From contig NZ_PJAQ01000008.1 in assembly GCF_002836775.1 (NCBI RefSeq), forward strand, positions 1 to 64,000: DNA of 64,000 nucleotides, read 5' to 3'. The position numbers and the translations under genes are program-made. The notes beneath the pieces were generated by a model, which saw nothing but the letters and a program-made list of their open reading frames with translations, was not told where the DNA came from and searched no databases. Every line of letters starts with the position of its first letter. Within the stretch, counting starts at the first letter, position 1. The stretch is from Colwellia sp. 12G3. Its GTDB lineage: Bacteria > Pseudomonadota > Gammaproteobacteria > Enterobacterales > Alteromonadaceae. This document shows positions 26,350-37,035 of this stretch, piece by piece.

Positions 26350-29300
26350 CTAATTGGTTTCATCAGGAATAGGCAGTATATCCACCATATCTAAAACGCT
26401 ACTATCTCCAATAAATAGTGATCCGCCATTTACAGCTCCCGTTAACATATCGTTGATTATATTAACATCATTACTGCCTAAATCTAAATTATCTAATACG
26501 ACTGTTTGCGTAACTTCACCATTACCATCTGCAAATATAGTAATGGTTGTATCTACACCATCGCTTTCAAAGTCTAAGAAATCATTGAGATTGTCACCAA
26601 CACTTAACTGTAGTAAATCACTCAGGTCAAGTACATCACCCTCAGCAAAGTTAAAGTCTTTCACATGATCAGTACCTGAATCACCTGCTAACCAAACAAA
26701 GGTATCTGCTCCAACTCCCCCGATAAGAAGGTCATCTCCCAACCCTCCGATAAGAATATCATTTCCCAAACCGCCATCAATATAGTCATTACCATCGCCA
26801 CCAGTAAATGTATTATCATTTGAACCACCCAAAATTGTATGGGCATCTGGCACGGATGGATCAGCATTCATTTCAGTCGTTGTGATGTCTATAGTTGGTA
26901 CAAAACCAGTAACTAAAGCATCAGGAGTTGTTAGATATATATTATCGACAAATGTAGTACCATCAGCAGCTGTAGATAATAAATCTACAGGAAGTGAGAA
27001 GAATCCATTTACATCTGCTTCAATCAGCTCTTCAACTCCATTTGCATCTACAATGGTAATAGTAGATCCTATTGGAAAACCACTGACAACAACGGATTGA
27101 ATACTCTCGCTGTTATCAGCATCCACAAGAACTGCGCCTATGTCTATTGGGTAAGTGTGTGAAGTGTCTGTAGAGGCCGAAAAAGAAACTTCAGATATTT
27201 GATACCCATCATTGTATACGACATTTGAGGATACACTTTCGTCATAGCCAAAGGTAACATTACCCATAAATACATCTGTCGTTAATGTATATGGGTCACT
27301 ACCATTACTCATTATATCTCCATCAATAGTCCATGCTATCGCACTACTGGTGATTTCTGTTATTCCAGCTGTTGTTGAATTAAAATCGATAGACCATGTC
27401 CCAGTATTACTTCCATCTGCATTTGGTATAATCGCAACGGTGTCAACAATAACTCCGTTAATGATTAAGTCTACGGTCACATCACTTCCGCTTATTAAAT
27501 TACCTGAGAATATAACTGTTCCACTCAATGTAATTGAAGACATATCTGATGTATCCAAACTTGGATCTTCTGATATTATATAGATTGTCTCACCAGCAGT
27601 GTTTTTCATAACTCCTGAGATAGATTTAATATCATTAGGGAATTCAAGCTTTATACTTTCACCATAATCGATTCGGTTTTTATCTTCGCCATTATTACCA
27701 CTATCTAAACCAATCCCGAGTCCTTTACTAAAGTTGAATCCATCACTCGCTCCCACAGCCGTTAATACCACACCGTCACCTGTAGTATAGGTAGGGTTAC
27801 CATCAGTGTCAGTGCCACCTGTTCCGGGTGAATTACCACCAACACCATAATCAATTTCATCGCCAATAATAATAGTTACATCATCATCTGATAGCGCATC
27901 AGCAACAGGAGTCACTAAAATAGTAAGCGTTTCTGTCTCGCCTGTGTTGGTCGTATAAGTTACCTCAGGAATAGTACCCGAATAGTTTGCCACAGGAACG
28001 AACTCATATGAACCATCATCATTAAGTGTTAACTCACCTATTCCGTCAATAGATACAGTGGTACCCGCAACATAAACTGTAACATCACTGTCTACTGTAA
28101 ATGTTGTTACAGTAAGAGCATTATCAACATCGATATCGTTACTTAATACTCCTTGAGCAGCAGCAACGGTTAAAGTGATGTCTTCTTTAGTCTGATTATC
28201 ATCTTCTGTGGTTATAGTAGGGTCATCAACCAACGTTGTGGTGACATCATTAACGGCCGTTTCATTATTCGAGGTGCCTGACGTCGTTAAGCTGACATCC
28301 GGTAGTACTTGACCGCCATTAGCTTCTAAGTAATCTTTACCCGCTTGCGTTAATTTTACGTCCGTACCATCAATCACATAATAACCGTTGGTATTGGTGC
28401 CCGCAGTGAAGTCTACACTCACCCCTTCATCGTCATCATTGACGCTGAACGTCGCCATGATCGCGCCAACCGCCGTAACACCTTCAGTCGCTGAGCTATC
28501 CGTGATCGTCAGTGTGGTGACATCATTGATAGCTGTAACACTGATGATTGAGCTGGTCGTTGCGGTAGCCCCGTCATCATCGGTGGCAACCAAGGTAATG
28601 GTGGCATTACCATTAAAATTTTCTGCTGGCGTAAAGGTTATAGTGCCGTCAGTTTCGTTGATTGTGACCGTGCCTTGCGTGGCCGGCACCGTTGCGGTAG
28701 TAGAGGCGATTGTGCCATCGACATCAGCCGCCGTGTAATTGACCGTGATGCTGCCATCGTCTTCATTCATGGTGCCATTGTTAGCATTAATCGTTGGACC
28801 ATCATTGACATCCGCTACCGCAATCGTTGCAGTAGTCGTGGCCGTGTCGCCATCATCATCCGTGGTCACCAGAGTAATAGTGGCATCACCATTAAAGTTT
28901 TCAGCGGGGGTAAAGGTAATGGTGCCGTCAGTTTCGTTAATCGTTACCGTGCCTTGCGCGGCCGGCACCGTTGCGGTAGTAAAGACAATCGTGCCATCGA
29001 CATCAGCCGCAGTGTAATTGACCGTGATGCTGCCATCGTCTTCATTCATGGTGCCATTGTTAGCATTAATCGTTGGAGCATCATTGACATCCGCTACCGC
29101 AATCGTTGCAGTAGTCGTGGCCGTGGCGCCATCATCATCCGTGGTCACCAGAGTAATAGTGGCATCACCATTAAAGGTCTCTGCTGGGGTAAAGGTGATG
29201 GTACCGTCAGTTTCGTTAATCGTGACCGTGCCTTGCGCGGCCGGCACCGTTGCGGTAGTAAAGACAATCGTGCCATCGACATCAGCCGCAGTGTAATTGA

Positions 29301-32300
29301 CCGTGATGCTGCCATCGTCTTCATTCATGGTGCCATTGTTAGCATTAATCGTTGGACCATCATTGACATCCGCTACCGCAATCGTTGCAGTAGTCGTGGC
29401 CGTGGCGCCATCATCATCCGTGGTCACCAGTGTAATGGTGGCATCACCATTAAAGTTTTCAGCGGGGGTAAAGGTAATGGTGCCGTCAGTTTCGTTAATC
29501 GTTACCGTGCCTTGCGCGGCCGGAACCGTTGCGGTAGTCGAGGCGATTGTGCCATCGACATCAGCCGCTGTGTAAGCAACCGTGATGCTGCCATCGTCTT
29601 CATTCATTGCGCCATTGGTAGCGCTGATCGTTGGACCATCATTGACATCCGCTACCGCAATCGTTGCAGTAGTTGTTGCCGTCGCGCCATCATCATCCGT
29701 GGTCACCAGTGTAATGGTGGCATCACCATTAAAGTTTTCAGCGGGGGTAAAGGTAATGGTGCCGTCAGTTTCGTTAATCGTTACCGTGCCTTGCGCGGCC
29801 GGGACCGTTGCGGTAGTAGAGACAATCGTGCCATCGACATCAGCCGCCGTGTAGTTGACCGTGATGCTGCCGCTATCTTCATCTAGACTTGCATTGTCAG
29901 CACTAAGTGTTGGACCTAAATTGGTAATAGCATCATTATCTGCAACTACAATACTACCTACACCTTCTATATCACCAATTTTTGCAGTTAATGTGAACGT
30001 TTCAGTTTGTTCGAAAAACGAATCATCGCTTGTATCAACTACAACACTTAATGCTGTAACACCAATTGGAACAATATAATTACCCTTGCCATCAAATTCT
30101 AAATATTGTGGAGCTGATGCATCTCCATAAAATACTTTTAGTGTTGACGAGTCATAGTCAGATCCATCGATTGCAGTGCCATCTGAAAGAGACAAATTAA
30201 GAAGCATTATTGAATCAGATTTATCACCAAGATCCTTACTGACATCTACTACAAATACCGCTTGCTCACCTTCACTAATTGCTACTGCGCTCACCGTTAT
30301 TTCGAGCGGGTAATCATTATCAAAAATACGTAACGTGCCCTGTGCATCGTTGATCACAGCATTCGTTGCATCAGAAAGGTTTATTAATGCAAACTCAGGG
30401 GAGTCTTCACTAATTAGATCATCAGTAATTGCGATTGAAATTGTGGCTGTTATTTCACCAGGCTGGAAAGTAACTATGCCAGAGCTTGCTTCAAAATCAT
30501 CGCCAAATTTAGCAGAAAGTTCAGCCGTACTGTAATTTACAGTAATGACTTCATCACTTGCTTCACTTAGTGTTAGGGTAAATACCGCATCGCCTTGTCC
30601 TTCAGTAACAAGCACGTAATCGATATCGATTGTTGGTAGTCCAGATTCAACAGTATCGTTATCTTCGATAGCAAATAATATGGTTTCATCATAAAAGTCG
30701 TCACCATTAATCTCAGCACGGAAGTACTCTGTAGGTTCAATAATTGCGTCATCAAAAATAGGTACGCGGATCTCAATACTATTATTTCCCGCAGCTAACT
30801 CAAAACCAAATATTGGACGAGGAATACTAGCCGTCGTATCAATCGCAACAACACTCATCGCAGACCATGTATTACCACCATCGTTTGAGTATTCAAGTGG
30901 TACAGTATAATCATCTGCATATTCGGCAACTTGGATAATGCCATTTTCTACAACTGCATCTTTGCCAAGGGCGGCTAATTCTTGCCCGATTTGAGTTGTT
31001 AGCTGTTCACTCAGCAATTCGCTAGTAAAATTAATCTGTAACTGAGTGTTACTATCAAACGTTAATGAACTATTTAAAGTAAATTGATTGAATCCTACAT
31101 CTTCTGGTACATCGGCAATGTCTGCCGAAAGGTGGGATTTATGGCTATCTAAGGTCTGAGATGTTACCTCTTTACTAACGGTCCAATCTTCAACACGGTA
31201 ATCAATAGCTAGGCCTTCTAGTTCTTTACCTGTTACGCCTTCATTAAGTTGAATTTCGTAATTACCATCGCCCAAATCAACAAGTGTACCTATGCTTTGA
31301 AAATCAGTAGATAATTGAACATTCTCAACAACTAAGTTGGTTGTTATTACTTGTTGGCCAACAGCCCCTTCTAAAAGATCATCCGTTGTAAAAGTAATAA
31401 CGCCATCTGCTTCTGCAAAATGGTAATTGATCAATCCGCCTGGGACATCAATGGTATCTACTTCTCGTTGTTCCGCACTGTCAGGTGCTCGTTCTCCAGC
31501 TAACTCATCAATGGTCTGTGCAACATGATTCATTGCGACCGTTTCAAAGGTATTTTCACCATTACCACTTTCGTCTTGCTCTGTTTCACGTGTGAACTCA
31601 ATTCCCACAGAAGCTAATGCCTGTGAGATCATCTCTTTACCAGAGGTAGTAATATCTAAGACTTCACCCGTTGTTGGGTCAATATACCCACTAAATGCAT
31701 CGAGAATAGCTGGTGAGATGGTGATATTTGTCGCGTAAGAACTATCATTGTCGATTAGATTATCAGTACTTAATATACCATCTCCACTAGTGCTATCAGT
31801 TAGGTCGCTGTCTAATGCTTGCAGGAAAACAGCCATATTTTCAACGTGGCTTGAATTGCTATCAGAAAGTGAGCTACCAGCAATATCTTGTAAAAAGACA
31901 ATATCACCATTGATTGCATCGGCACTAAATTGACCAAGGATTACATCTCCAATGGTGAACATTATTGTATCGCCTGCATTATATTTAAACTCACCCGCTG
32001 TGCCGGTATCGCCCGTAGTACCGGTTAAGCCTGATGAAGTTGTATAAGTCACGCCGGAGACAAAATTATCAGTAAACTGAGCAGACAATGTGGTATCTGC
32101 GGTATCTGTGGATAGGATAGAGGTATCGTTCGAACTGATAAATAGTGTATTTGTATCGGTTAAATCGTTGGTAATAGAATTCAGAGCAAAAGTAGCTGTT
32201 TTAAAATCAGAGCTTGCAAGTATTTCTTTACCATCACGTGAGACATCTACAACAACAGAACGACCACCATCACTTGCTTCACCGGCGGCGGTTTCAATAT

Positions 32301-32481
32301 CTTCTATAAGTGCATCATTTCCTTCAATTTCAGCCTGAATAGCTTCAATTTCGGCGAGTTCTTTAGCAGCAATTTCAGCAATTTCTTTAGTATCAATAAT
32401 ATTATCTGGTTGTACGACTATAACCGGATTATTTGATTGCTCATTCAATAGATTTTTATCTTTATTGATTTTATCGCTCAT
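26350..32481 (-). CDS. lapA: LapA-like giant surface adhesin with RTX C-terminus
   Basis: Cell-surface biofilm adhesin exported by LapBCE. The 2043 residues begin with an N-terminal retention module carrying TAAG at residues 64-67, the known LapG cut motif. A region with Calx-beta-like domains follows (about 500-850), then five cadherin/VCBS-like repeats of 93 residues each (856-1320), further beta domains, and near 1880-1925 nonapeptide RTX repeats (GGDGNDYIDGG, GGLGNDILIGG) with a type I secretion C-terminal domain. It is short beside the roughly 5200-residue P. fluorescens LapA. The ATG follows AAGGGTAAGTC. It is very acidic and has no cysteine that I noticed, typical of secreted adhesins. 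Confidence 0.93.
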   Translation of the reverse strand: MSDKINKDKNLLNEQSNNPVIVVQPDNIIDTKEIAEIAAKELAEIEAIQAEIEGNDALIEDIETAAGEASDGGRSVVVDVSRDGKEILASSDFKTATFALNSITNDLTDTNTLFISSNDTSILSTDTADTTLSAQFTDNFVSGVTYTTSSGLTGTTGDTGTAGEFKYNAGDTIMFTIGDVILGQFSADAINGDIVFLQDIAGSSLSDSNSSHVENMAVFLQALDSDLTDSTSGDGILSTDNLIDNDSSYATNITISPAILDAFSGYIDPTTGEVLDITTSGKEMISQALASVGIEFTRETEQDESGNGENTFETVAMNHVAQTIDELAGERAPDSAEQREVDTIDVPGGLINYHFAEADGVITFTTDDLLEGAVGQQVITTNLVVENVQLSTDFQSIGTLVDLGDGNYEIQLNEGVTGKELEGLAIDYRVEDWTVSKEVTSQTLDSHKSHLSADIADVPEDVGFNQFTLNSSLTFDSNTQLQINFTSELLSEQLTTQIGQELAALGKDAVVENGIIQVAEYADDYTVPLEYSNDGGNTWSAMSVVAIDTTASIPRPIFGFELAAGNNSIEIRVPIFDDAIIEPTEYFRAEINGDDFYDETILFAIEDNDTVESGLPTIDIDYVLVTEGQGDAVFTLTLSEASDEVITVNYSTAELSAKFGDDFEASSGIVTFQPGEITATISIAITDDLISEDSPEFALINLSDATNAVINDAQGTLRIFDNDYPLEITVSAVAISEGEQAVFVVDVSKDLGDKSDSIMLLNLSLSDGTAIDGSDYDSSTLKVFYGDASAPQYLEFDGKGNYIVPIGVTALSVVVDTSDDSFFEQTETFTLTAKIGDIEGVGSIVVADNDAITNLGPTLSADNASLDEDSGSITVNYTAADVDGTIVSTTATVPAAQGTVTINETDGTITFTPAENFNGDATITLVTTDDDGATATTTATIAVADVNDGPTISATNGAMNEDDGSITVAYTAADVDGTIASTTATVPAAQGTVTINETDGTITFTPAENFNGDATITLVTTDDDGATATTTATIAVADVNDGPTINANNGTMNEDDGSITVNYTAADVDGTIVFTTATVPAAQGTVTINETDGTITFTPAETFNGDATITLVTTDDDGATATTTATIAVADVNDAPTINANNGTMNEDDGSITVNYTAADVDGTIVFTTATVPAAQGTVTINETDGTITFTPAENFNGDATITLVTTDDDGDTATTTATIAVADVNDGPTINANNGTMNEDDGSITVNYTAADVDGTIASTTATVPATQGTVTINETDGTITFTPAENFNGNATITLVATDDDGATATTSSIISVTAINDVTTLTITDSSATEGVTAVGAIMATFSVNDDDEGVSVDFTAGTNTNGYYVIDGTDVKLTQAGKDYLEANGGQVLPDVSLTTSGTSNNETAVNDVTTTLVDDPTITTEDDNQTKEDITLTVAAAQGVLSNDIDVDNALTVTTFTVDSDVTVYVAGTTVSIDGIGELTLNDDGSYEFVPVANYSGTIPEVTYTTNTGETETLTILVTPVADALSDDDVTIIIGDEIDYGVGGNSPGTGGTDTDGNPTYTTGDGVVLTAVGASDGFNFSKGLGIGLDSGNNGEDKNRIDYGESIKLEFPNDIKSISGVMKNTAGETIYIISEDPSLDTSDMSSITLSGTVIFSGNLISGSDVTVDLIINGVIVDTVAIIPNADGSNTGTWSIDFNSTTAGITEITSSAIAWTIDGDIMSNGSDPYTLTTDVFMGNVTFGYDESVSSNVVYNDGYQISEVSFSASTDTSHTYPIDIGAVLVDADNSESIQSVVVSGFPIGSTITIVDANGVEELIEADVNGFFSLPVDLLSTAADGTTFVDNIYLTTPDALVTGFVPTIDITTTEMNADPSVPDAHTILGGSNDNTFTGGDGNDYIDGGLGNDILIGGLGDDLLIGGVGADTFVWLAGDSGTDHVKDFNFAEGDVLDLSDLLQLSVGDNLNDFLDFESDGVDTTITIFADGNGEVTQTVVLDNLDLGSNDVNIINDMLTGAVNGGSLFIGDSSVLDMVDILPIPDETN
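28522..29916 (-). repeat. Five 279-bp tandem repeats inside lapA
   Basis: Five in-phase units of exactly 279 bases encode residues 856-1320 of LapA. The middle units are nearly identical in DNA, the outer two less so. Each begins (G/A)PT and ends in a xxND linker, with a TFTPAENFNGDATI core. High identity makes copy-number change by recombination likely and may cause assembly collapse. Long antisense open frames over this region are by-products of the repeat. Confidence 0.95.
32281..32292 (-). other. Codons for the LapG cleavage motif TAAG in LapA
   Basis: The minus strand reads ACC GCC GCC GGT, giving Thr64-Ala65-Ala66-Gly67. LapG of P. fluorescens cuts LapA between the two alanines of a TAAG motif (position 107-110 there). 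Here the motif lies after an acidic helix and before the first beta segment of the retention module. Confidence 0.8.
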
Positions 32482-32903
32482 GACTTACCCTTAATTTGAT
32501 GACAGTAATTCCACCTGCATTCTGTTACAAATAAAATATCAGATTTTCCCATTATTTGCACGACAATATAATTCTCTATAAAGCAGTATAGCAATGGAAT
32601 TAATAACGAAGTTAGCAATGGTAAACGAGCGTTAAATCAAAGTATCACTATAGTTAAATCACTATGTGTACCAAAGCGTCATGTAATTATTAAATTTATG
32701 TCCGGTGTATCATCGAAAATTTTACGTTTAGAGGAATAATTTCGAGTAAAAATTAATGGGCGTAATGATTAAGAGTAAATCGCATGCTTCAATAAAGTAG
32801 AAGCATTATTTAGATAATACTTCTATTAAGTAATATTTAAGGGGTGGCCAATATAAGTAGTACTAAACGCTCTCATTTATAGAGTAATTGATGAATAAAT
32901 TTG
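32482..32903. other. Upstream region of lapA
   Basis: About 420 bases without a gene, between lapA and the MFS gene, both minus-strand. It must contain the lapA promoter. I saw one small inverted repeat (ATGCTTC at 32784 and GAAGCAT at 32800) and no RutR-like palindrome. No convincing -35/-10 pair could be chosen. Confidence 0.5.
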
Positions 32904-34082
32904 TTAACTATCCAGCATAATATGTGCTTTCACCTGGGGTAATTTCCATATGACATAAACGGGAATGATGGTCAGCATCAACAAGGCTAATTGCTCAGCT
33001 TCATTTAGCGGTAATAATTGTAATAAATAAACAATAACTGCCGCACCGCTCATTTGTACAAAGCCTAACAGTGCTGACGCTGAACCCGCTTTTTCACCAA
33101 AAGGCGCAAGCGCTTGTCCTGCACATGAACCCATCAGCAGTGAGAACCCCAGTGAACTGATCATTATGGGTAACATAAAGGCGATAGGTGTTTTCCAAGC
33201 CAACAAAGTTAACATTAACAAACCAGCCATAATCAATAAAACCATACCAAAGCCTATCGTTATTCTTGCACCAAACTTTACTAAAACTCTCGGTGCCAGA
33301 AAACAAGCAACAATATTAAACACTGCATTTAAACTAAACCAATAAACAAAGTTTTGCTGGTCTAAACCTAACGTCACCATTAACCAAGCAGGAGCGCTAC
33401 TGACATAAGCAATAATAATTGCCATCGCTAACATCACGACCACAGCATTAAACAGAAATACCGGATGTTTTATGACCGGCATAAAATGCCCCATAGTGAT
33501 CAGATTTTTATGTTGTTCTATATGCTCTGGTCTTGTTTCTTTAAGCGTAAAAAATAAAATAAAACCTGCAAAAACAGCGTATCCCGCCATAAATTCAAAG
33601 TTACTACGCCAGCCAAAGTATTCAGTTAAAACATTACCTAACAAGGGGGCAAGTGCAGGAATGCAACAAATAGCGCTATTTAAATAAGAGTACATAACAC
33701 CACTTTCAATAGCGTTGTATTTATCACGCACACTGGCAAAGGCTGCAACAACTATCGCGCAAGCACCAAGACCTTGTAGTAAACGACTAAGAAGAAAAAA
33801 CGTAAAGCTTTCTGAATAAGCAGAAATGATAGCAGCCAAGCCATAAATGAGAATACCGCCTAACGCAATGGGTCGGCGACCATAACGATCAGCCAGTGGT
33901 CCACTTATTAGCTGACCAAAGCCCATGCTTAAAATAAATATTGTTATGCTCCACTGAATTTGATTCATAGGAACGATAAATTCTTCAGCCATTAGAGGTA
34001 AAGCGGGTAGAAATATATCTATAGCTAATGGGCTAAAAATAACCATTAAAATCAGTAGTGGTAAACGTTGTTTATTTGTCAT
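32904..34082 (-). CDS. Bcr/CflA-type MFS drug-efflux transporter
   Basis: Proton-driven inner-membrane exporter with about twelve hydrophobic segments, 392 residues. The N-terminus MTNKQRLPLLILMV leads into SPLAIDIFLPALPLMAEEF, typical of the Bcr/CflA family. Motif A is GPLADRYGRRP and the fifth-helix region has RLLQGLGACAIVVAAFASVRD. The likely substrates are small antimicrobials or metabolites (in E. coli, bicyclomycin, sulfonamides, dipeptides), which cannot be settled here. The start is moved to the ATG at 34082, which has GAG seven bases upstream; a TTG four codons earlier is the alternative. It lies behind the nupC-tal-pgi terminator, so it is probably transcribed on its own. Confidence 0.88.
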   Translation of the reverse strand: MTNKQRLPLLILMVIFSPLAIDIFLPALPLMAEEFIVPMNQIQWSITIFILSMGFGQLISGPLADRYGRRPIALGGILIYGLAAIISAYSESFTFFLLSRLLQGLGACAIVVAAFASVRDKYNAIESGVMYSYLNSAICCIPALAPLLGNVLTEYFGWRSNFEFMAGYAVFAGFILFFTLKETRPEHIEQHKNLITMGHFMPVIKHPVFLFNAVVVMLAMAIIIAYVSSAPAWLMVTLGLDQQNFVYWFSLNAVFNIVACFLAPRVLVKFGARITIGFGMVLLIMAGLLMLTLLAWKTPIAFMLPIMISSLGFSLLMGSCAGQALAPFGEKAGSASALLGFVQMSGAAVIVYLLQLLPLNEAEQLALLMLTIIPVYVIWKLPQVKAHIMLDS

Positions 34083-34241
34083 GTAAAATCTCAATAATGA
34101 TGACTGCGTTTTATACGGTTACCGCTGTTATCAGCAGAAGATAATTATCGTTAATTTAACGATTAAACTTAAAGCAAGGTCTTAATTCAAGATTAATTAT
34201 TACCTTGTAACGATGAAATATTCACTTACGTAAGTAAGCAA

Positions 34242-34270
34242 TAAAAAACCGAGCAATAATATTACTCGGT
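34242..34270 (-). terminator. Terminator of nupC-tal-pgi
   Basis: ACCGAG and CTCGGT arms, with inner AATA/TATT pairing, are followed on the minus strand by TTTTTTATTGC. It begins about 40 bases past the pgi stop. Confidence 0.85.
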
Positions 34271-34308
34271 GTTTATCTTTACTTGCTTGATACGCTGCAT
34301 TTAAGTCA

Positions 34309-35961
34309 CTAAATTACTGACTGATTCGCATACCGATACTGGGTAAGTAATAACTCTGTAGAGCTATCTGAAAGCTCGGTATTATCTGGTTGGTCAATAC
34401 GGGCTAATATATCATCACCTAAAATTTTACCTAGCTCAACTCCCCATTGGTCAAAAGAGTTTAAATTCCAAATGACCCCTTGAACAAACACTTTATGTTC
34501 ATACAAAGCAATTAATGTTCCTAATTGATAAGGCGTTAGACGATCAAAGGTCAGTGTATTGGAAGGTCTATTACCTGGCATTTCCTTATGCTTAGCAATC
34601 ACTTTAGCTAAAATACCATCCATACCCGATGCAACAAGCTCATCATAAGCTTGTTGGTAGGTTTTTCCTTGCATCAAGGTTTTACTTTGTGCAAAACAAT
34701 TGGCCACTAACATATCTTGGTGACCGTCCATATCGTGGTCAGCCACTAATGGCTGAATAAAGTCAACCGGCACTACCGAAGTGCCTTGATGTAATAACTG
34801 ATGAAAAGCATGTTGACCATTAGTGCCTTCAGCTCCCCAAATAACAGGACCCGTTGTACTACTTACCATTTCATTATTAAGCTGACAGCTTTTACCATTA
34901 GACTCCATATCCATTTGTTGCACGTAAGCAGGAAATCCTCGTAAATAGTGGCTATAAGGTAATAAAGCATGGGTTTGACAATCAAAAAAATTATGGTTCC
35001 ATACTCCTAACATACCCATTAACACCGGTAAGTTTTGCTCAAGTGGCGCGTCATTAAAATGCTTATCAAGATCAGCCGCTCCCTTAAGTAATTCTGTAAA
35101 GCCAACATTACCGATTGCCATCGCGATGGGCATCCCAATAGCAGACCATAAAGAATATCGACCACCGACCCAATCCCACATTGGGAAAACATTATTACTG
35201 CTAATGCCAAAGGCTACGGCTTTATTAACATTAGAGGAAATGGCAATAAAATGACGACTTAACTGTTCAAAAGTAACACCGTAATCATAAAACCATTGAC
35301 GCGTTGATTCAGCATTAGTCAATGTCTCTTGAGTATTAAATGACTTGGAGGCAATCAGTACCAACGTTGTTTCTGGGTTTAATGTCGTTAAGACATCATG
35401 CAGATGATTACCGTCAATATTGGCAACAAAATGCTGTTTAGGGCCACCTTGAACATAAGGTTTTAACGAAGTAGTCACTATCTTGGGGCCTAAGAAAGAA
35501 CCACCAATACCTAAATTTAAAACATCCGTGATGCATTTTCCGCTATAACCAAGCCAATCTTTGTTGCGTACTTGGTTAACGACGGTTTCTACCTTCAGTC
35601 GCACGGCTTTTATTTGAGGCACTATATCCACGCCATCAACAAACACCGGTTTATTATCTTGTTGTCGCAAAGCGGTATGCAATACCGATCTATTCTCAGT
35701 ATTGTTAATCGCATCACCGGCAAACATAGCATCACGTTTTTTCTCTAGCTGAGCCGATTCGGCTAACCTCATTAATAAGGTACGAGTTTTTAGCGTGATG
35801 CGATTTTTTGAATAATCAAGATTCAAACCACAAGCACTCACCGATAAATTTTCTGCGCGTTGAGAGTCGCTGGCAAAAAAATCGCGTAAATGACTAGTTT
35901 CCATTTCAGCTAAGTGTTGTTGAAGTTCTCGCCAGTTCTCATTAAAGCTATCAATTATCAT
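34309..35961 (-). CDS. pgi: Glucose-6-phosphate isomerase
   Basis: Interconverts glucose 6-phosphate and fructose 6-phosphate. The 550 residues match the E. coli enzyme (549). Family signatures visible are the N-terminal DFFASDSQRAENLSVSACG, the sugar-phosphate-binding VLNLGIGGSFLGPKIV and IASKSFNTQETLTNA, the active-site glutamate region MESNGKSCQL, and GVELGKILGDDI at the C-terminus. It follows tal after 20 bases, with a strong AAGGAAA ribosome site, and ends at a terminator. Its place in an operon with a nucleoside transporter and transaldolase suggests that here it routes fructose 6-phosphate from pentose phosphates. Confidence 0.97.
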   Translation of the reverse strand: MIIDSFNENWRELQQHLAEMETSHLRDFFASDSQRAENLSVSACGLNLDYSKNRITLKTRTLLMRLAESAQLEKKRDAMFAGDAINNTENRSVLHTALRQQDNKPVFVDGVDIVPQIKAVRLKVETVVNQVRNKDWLGYSGKCITDVLNLGIGGSFLGPKIVTTSLKPYVQGGPKQHFVANIDGNHLHDVLTTLNPETTLVLIASKSFNTQETLTNAESTRQWFYDYGVTFEQLSRHFIAISSNVNKAVAFGISSNNVFPMWDWVGGRYSLWSAIGMPIAMAIGNVGFTELLKGAADLDKHFNDAPLEQNLPVLMGMLGVWNHNFFDCQTHALLPYSHYLRGFPAYVQQMDMESNGKSCQLNNEMVSSTTGPVIWGAEGTNGQHAFHQLLHQGTSVVPVDFIQPLVADHDMDGHQDMLVANCFAQSKTLMQGKTYQQAYDELVASGMDGILAKVIAKHKEMPGNRPSNTLTFDRLTPYQLGTLIALYEHKVFVQGVIWNLNSFDQWGVELGKILGDDILARIDQPDNTELSDSSTELLLTQYRYANQSVI

Positions 35962-35981
35962 TAAAGTTTCCTTTAGCTATT

Positions 35982-36953
35982 TTAGAATAACTGCTTTAGT
36001 TGTACTTCAAGCTTGCACTGATCAATGGCAAAGTTACGAATACCTTCTGCTAGTTTCTCTGTTGCCATCGCGTCTTGGTTCATTTCCCAACGATATTGGG
36101 CTTCAGTTAAAGCCGCTGGTTGGTCTTGTATACTCGTTGCCGCTATTAACTGTTGTTTGATCACTTCATGATTTACAGCCAATTCAGCCATCAATGGCGG
36201 ACTGATGGTTAAACGATCACAGCCCGCAAGTGCGATAATTTCATCAACATTACGAAAGCTTGCTCCCATCACAACGGTGTTATAGCTGTGCTGTTTGTAA
36301 TAGTTATAAATTTCAGTGACTGAAATCACTCCCGGATCTTCACTCGCTAGATAGCTTTCATGCCCTGTGTCTTTTTTATACCAATCGAGAATACGGCCAA
36401 CAAAAGGTGAAATCAGATACACATGAGCCTCTGCACACGCTTTTGCCTGAGCAAAGCTAAATAACAGCGTTAAATTACATTGGATGCCTTCTTGCTCAAG
36501 TTGCTTGGCTGCTTGAATGCCTTCCCATGTTGACGCCAATTTAATCAAAATTCGTTCTTTGCCTATATTCGCCTCTTTATACATAGCGATGAGTTGGCGA
36601 GCTTTAACAATACTGGCTTCTTTATCAAAAGATAAACGGGCATCTACTTCAGTAGAAATTCTACCCGGTATAGTCGCTAAAATCTCTAAGCCAATTAATA
36701 CCGATAACTTATCAGCGGCAAGACTCACTTGTACTGCTTTATCACTCGTTTGGCTTTTAGCCCAATCAACGGCCTCTGTTAGCAGTGTTTGATAAGCAGG
36801 AATAGCCGCAGCTTTTAATAATAATGACGGATTAGTTGTCGCGTCCATAGGAGAAAACTGTGCTATCGCTTCAATATCCCCTGTATCGGCGACGATAGTT
36901 GTCATTGTTTTTAATTGTTCAAGTTGAGAAAATTGAGAAAGATGTGCTTGCAT
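35982..36953 (-). CDS. tal: Transaldolase
   Basis: Moves a three-carbon unit between sedoheptulose 7-phosphate and glyceraldehyde 3-phosphate in the pentose phosphate pathway. The start is placed at the ATG giving [14 protein letters not shown], with AGGA seven bases upstream; the 37 codons before it are open but unlike the family. The 323-residue enzyme shows [20 protein letters not shown] near the N-terminus, and [20 protein letters not shown] with the Schiff-base lysine. NupC lies 82 bases upstream and pgi 20 bases downstream on the same strand. Confidence 0.96.
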   Translation of the reverse strand: MQAHLSQFSQLEQLKTMTTIVADTGDIEAIAQFSPMDATTNPSLLLKAAAIPAYQTLLTEAVDWAKSQTSDKAVQVSLAADKLSVLIGLEILATIPGRISTEVDARLSFDKEASIVKARQLIAMYKEANIGKERILIKLASTWEGIQAAKQLEQEGIQCNLTLLFSFAQAKACAEAHVYLISPFVGRILDWYKKDTGHESYLASEDPGVISVTEIYNYYKQHSYNTVVMGASFRNVDEIIALAGCDRLTISPPLMAELAVNHEVIKQQLIAATSIQDQPAALTEAQYRWEMNQDAMATEKLAEGIRNFAIDQCKLEVQLKQLF

Positions 36954-37035
36954 GATAATTCCTGTTAAAAAGTTTTTTGTATATTTAGTTAGGTTAAATT
37001 TGTTTGGTATAACCTGCTTGGTATAAGACGAGTGA

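Noticed and set aside
28675..29886. Long plus-strand open frames (up to 403 codons and several of 92) over the lapA repeats
   Set aside because: They are antisense to lapA, repeat with the 279-base period and have protein composition typical of shadow frames.
28522..29916. Tandem repeats resembling a CRISPR-like or satellite array
   Set aside because: The units are 279 bases, in frame and encode clear beta-sandwich adhesin domains, with no spacers.
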